Source of the DNA: Pseudomonas sp. M47T1
GTDB lineage: Bacteria > Pseudomonadota > Gammaproteobacteria > Pseudomonadales > Pseudomonadaceae
Assembly: GCF_000263855.1 (NCBI RefSeq)
Contig: NZ_AJWX01000006.1
Coordinates: 1 to 64,000 of the forward strand
Reading direction: 5' to 3'
DNA: 64,000 nt
Shown piece after piece: positions 63,974 through 64,000 of the stretch. The translations under genes and the position numbers were made by a program. Position 1 is the stretch's first letter; the number at the start of each line of letters is the position of its first letter. The notes under the pieces were generated by a model. It saw only the letters and a list, made by a program, of their open reading frames with translations, searched no databases and had not been told where the DNA came from.

Positions 63974-64000
63974 ATGTCTTTGCGTTCCATCGCCCTGCTG
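63974..64000 (+). CDS. Start of a further gene, cut by window edge
   Basis: Nine codons are visible (MSLRSIALL) behind CAGGAGTGACCTTTC, a good ribosome site 8 bases from the ATG. The basic and then hydrophobic start could be a signal peptide. Identity cannot be given. Confidence 0.5.

Overview
The window looks like a chromosome segment of a Pseudomonas putida-group bacterium. The evidence is GC-rich coding sequence, P. putida-type REP hairpins in many intergenic gaps, and a run of core genes in a Pseudomonas order (hisB-hisH-hisA-hisF, ctp, envC-like, gpmI, grxC, secB, ntrC/ntrB, glnA, thiI, typA, glgP, fbp). No database search was run; identities come from reading motifs and gene order.

Positions 1 to about 15,072 are accessory DNA: two related integrative elements in tandem at the 3' end of a tRNA-Thr(TGT) gene (15050-15125). 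Each carries, from the tRNA side, a P4-type tyrosine integrase, a roughly 900-base block with no convincing gene but several conserved hairpins, and a second tyrosine recombinase of a different family. The right-hand element (2519-15072) is complete. The left one runs off the window. They are separated by a second copy of the tRNA 3' end (2519-2541).

The cargo of the complete element reads as a defence island. It holds (1) a tightly overlapping operon of a DUF3696-type AAA ATPase, a PIN-like nuclease and a small RNA ligase, which I do not recognise as a described system; (2) a GIY-YIG/T5orf172-like protein; (3) a stand-alone TIR-like protein whose ribosome-binding site lies inside a 48-base inverted repeat; and (4) a short CBASS operon of a Cap15-like membrane effector, a CD-NTase and a third gene with a restriction-endonuclease-like N-terminus. 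Short CGGCCAGAAGCGG repeats lie between several modules.

From 15,126 onward the content is ordinary core genome. 15.4-22.4 kb: methyltransferase, an arginine-type amino-acid ABC transporter, GabP-type permease with a sigma-54-like promoter, WbuC-like cupin. 22.5-29.9 kb: acyltransferase, tRNA-Phe, asmA-mutY-yggX operon, MFS transporter. 30.1-34.2 kb: histidine genes and a solute-binding protein. 34.3-41.0 kb: envelope enzymes (polysaccharide deacetylase, S41 protease, EnvC-like), gpmI, rhodanese, grxC, secB. 41.1-49.2 kb: trmL, the nitrogen regulators ntrC/ntrB, two DUF4124 proteins, a periplasmic chorismate mutase, glnA. 49.5-64 kb: thiI, typA, YkgJ-type protein, glgP, DUF2339/DUF3999 pair, fbp, a dCache chemoreceptor and the first codons of a further gene.

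Nitrogen control links several of these genes: ntrB/ntrC lie close to glnA, glnA has a near-consensus sigma-54 promoter, and gabP has a similar one. Notable non-coding structures in the core part are an 88-bp near-perfect inverted repeat before glnA, a 90-bp tandem repeat near ntrC, and mirrored CAAGCT/AGCTTG repeats on both sides of hisA.
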